Positions 42,176 through 43,172 of a DNA stretch of 43,172 nucleotides are shown here, piece by piece. The notes beneath the pieces are model-generated. The model ran no database searches. It was not told the DNA's origin and worked only from the letters and a program-made list of their open reading frames with translations. The DNA lies in assembly GCA_036522515.1 (NCBI GenBank), contig DATDFQ010000024.1, positions 1-43,172 on the forward strand. The letters run 5' to 3'. The stretch's first letter is position 1, and every line of letters starts with the position of its first letter. The position numbers and the translations under genes are program-made. The DNA comes from Bacteroidota bacterium. Its GTDB lineage: Bacteria > Bacteroidota > Ignavibacteria > UBA10030 > SZUA-254.

Positions 42176-42520
42176 TTATGCTTCGTTCAGCTCGTCCAGA
42201 AAGGCGACGGCACGGCGAAGGTGGGGTATGACGATGGAACCGCCGACGGTCAGCGCCACGCTGAAGACTTCGAACATCTCCTCCTCCGTGACCCCGTTTT
42301 CCTTGCACTTCTGGATGTGGTAGGAGATGCAATCGTCGCAGCGAAGAACCATGGATGAGACAAGGCCGAGCATTTCTTTCGTGCGGACATCGAGCTTCCC
42401 CGGCTCATACGTGAGGGTATCGACGCCGAAGAACCGCTTGATCGCCCGGTTGTCCTGGGAGAGGATGCGCTCGTTCATCTTCTTGCGGAAGGATTGGAAT
42501 TCCTTTACTCGCTTGCCCAT
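42176..42520 (-). CDS. AhpD/carboxymuconolactone decarboxylase-like protein
   Basis: 114 residues, all helical. The redox motif CDDCISYH (Cys61-x2-Cys64-x3-His68) is that of AhpD-like peroxidatic proteins. FFGVDTLTYEPGKLDVRTKEM is the family entry helix. It probably acts as a thiol peroxidase or in a related oxidative-stress reaction. The frame is open upstream to 42754, but that stretch reads through a tRNA gene, so ATG 42520 is the start. It lies 77 bp after tRNA-Ala on the same strand. Confidence 0.9.
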   Translation of the reverse strand: MGKRVKEFQSFRKKMNERILSQDNRAIKRFFGVDTLTYEPGKLDVRTKEMLGLVSSMVLRCDDCISYHIQKCKENGVTEEEMFEVFSVALTVGGSIVIPHLRRAVAFLDELNEA

Positions 42521-42597
42521 AACCTGGTGGAAGACGCTGCGATTGTGGAGGGATACTGGCAGGTAGTACGCCGGATGCCTTCCGGCCAACCTGGTAG

Positions 42598-42670
42598 TGG
42601 AGCTGAAGGGGATCGGACCCTCGACCTCGTGAATGCCATTCACGCGCTCTCCCAACTGAGCTACAGCCCC
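42598..42670 (-). tRNA. tRNA-Ala, anticodon GGC
   Basis: 73 bases without encoded CCA. The acceptor stem is GGGGCTG / CAGCTCC with discriminator A. The D arm is AGCTCAGTTGGGAGAGC, the anticodon stem CGTGA / TCACG with loop ATGGCAT, and the T stem GAGGG / CCCTT (including one G-T pair). The T loop reads TCCGATC, with C where position 55 is normally T. The remaining folds are regular. It decodes GCC and GCU alanine codons. Confidence 0.93.
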
Positions 42671-42805
42671 ATACTGTAAAGAACACTGCGACTTGCCGAA
42701 AAATTTCTGCCGGGACGACGGGCTGGCAGGGAAAATACTGCTGTAAATATACAAAGTTTGGGTCAGGGAATCAACTGAGGGGCGGGGGCCGGGAGGGTCT
42801 TATTT

Positions 42806-42904
42806 TGTCATCCTGAGTCCCGCCTGCGCGGGATAAACTCCGCGAAGGATCTCGCAGAGCGGGAAAACGAGATCCTTCGGTCGCTACGCTCCCTCAGGAT
42901 GACA
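42806..42904. repeat. complete intergenic palindromic repeat, family B
   Basis: The outer arms TGTCATCCTGAG (42806-42817) and CTCAGGATGACA (42893-42904) enclose a second inverted pair CGAAGGATCTCG / CGAGATCCTTCG, giving a nested hairpin of about 99 bp. Fragments recur at 5581-5638 and near 12960. Confidence 0.85.
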
Positions 42905-42983
42905 CGTTAGGTGAAATTCAGACATGATCCGCAAGCCCGCTCCGTTGGAAATCCGAGTCCCGGGAAGACGAAGCGACATTTTT

Positions 42984-43071
42984 AGGTAGATATGTTTTTC
43001 GTTTCGATGGGTAAAAGTACCCACTACGAGGGAAACTACCTATAGCGTTGGCCCATCTTTTCTGCTATCAT
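42984..43071 (+). promoter_or_regulatory. array 3: promoter with one clear and two weak activator sites
   Basis: Clear site TGGGTA-AAAG-TACCCA (43008-43023). GGGA-AACT-ACCT (43030-43041) is proximal and AGGTAGATATGT (42984-42995) distal, both degenerate. The -10 is TATCAT (43066-43071) with no usable -35 (TAGCGT at 17 bp). The proximal site centre is 30.5 bp from the first base of the -10, the same as in array 1 and within 1 bp of array 2. It precedes the exported protein starting at 43126. Confidence 0.5.
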
Positions 43072-43125
43072 TCACGCGATCAAACTCAGCCGTCATCCCT
43101 CCAGTATCTTTTGAAAGGAGTTGCC

Positions 43126-43172
43126 ATGAAAACCGTGGTTCAAATACTTGCGATCTTTTTTTGTTTGCATGC
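43126..43172 (+). CDS. start of an exported protein, cut by the window end
   Basis: ATG 43126 follows AAGGAG at 43114-43119. The 16 visible codons, MKTVVQILAIFFCLHA, form a signal-peptide start with a Cys in the hydrophobic core, so a lipoprotein signal is possible. Nothing can be said of the product. It is the third gene with an activator array ahead of it. Confidence 0.7.
   Translation, partial: MKTVVQILAIFFCLH

Noticed and set aside
41440..42231. 263-codon plus-strand frame
   Set aside because: Mostly the complement of ferredoxin and of the AhpD-like gene, whose Cys motifs are unmistakable.
42521..42754. N-terminal extension of the AhpD-like protein
   Set aside because: It translates the tRNA-Ala gene; the segment resembling AVAQLGERV is the usual artefact of such reading.

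Overview
The window looks like chromosome from a member of the Bacteroidota/Ignavibacteriota lineage. Several long secreted proteins end in type IX secretion (T9SS)-like C-terminal domains with the YPNPFNP signature. Two PorV/PorQ-type barrels lie in tandem, and signal peptides, lipoproteins and TonB-free outer-membrane style proteins are frequent. Many genes carry a clear AGGAGG-type ribosome site, and several promoters read TTGNNN-17-TATATT. Strict Bacteroidia use few Shine-Dalgarno sites, so an Ignavibacteria-like organism fits better. This placement is inference from family content, not from a marker gene.

Layout. 1-5472 (+): end of a SpoIIE-type PP2C phosphatase, a HerA-like ATPase, a methyltransferase and a secreted serine hydrolase. 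5644-19600 (-): a 1356-residue mosaic T9SS cargo protein, an active/inactive pair of M16 peptidases, an isolated nuoGHI block of complex I, alanine dehydrogenase, a third M16 peptidase and uridine kinase. 19700-30640 is an AT-richer accessory stretch: a glycosyltransferase, a sigma-54-activator-like AAA+ protein lacking GAFTGA in an operon with a membrane protein, a tiny secreted repeat protein, an M50 protease, a small barrel-like protein, two small unknown proteins, a secreted protein with a 14-cysteine tail, and a LuxR/NarL two-component system with its own membrane and secreted partners. 30642-35631 (+): lipoprotein, propeller protein, two PorV-like proteins and a thioredoxin. 35740-37391 (-): a HipBA module. 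38039-43172: DsrE-like protein, heptosyltransferase-like GT9, aspartate kinase, a 48-residue membrane protein, a 7Fe-type ferredoxin, an AhpD-like protein, tRNA-Ala(GGC) and the start of another secreted protein.

The most interesting signal is regulatory. Upstream of the Cys-rich protein operon (27108 leftward) and of the secreted protein/membrane protein/kinase/response regulator operon (30091 leftward) lie two arrays of three GGT-N4-ACC-type palindromes spaced 21-24 bp. They share an identical 18-mer whose end forms the -35 TTG, followed by the same -10 (TAGATT). A third, weaker array with the same site-to--10 distance precedes a signal-peptide gene at 43126. The simplest reading is a self-activating two-component regulon: the response regulator encoded between the arrays activates its own operon, a cysteine-rich exported polypeptide and at least one further exported protein. 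Nothing in the sequence identifies the signal or the function of the exported products.

Two families of intergenic palindromic repeats are also scattered through the window. I saw no CRISPR array, insertion sequence, rRNA or prophage.
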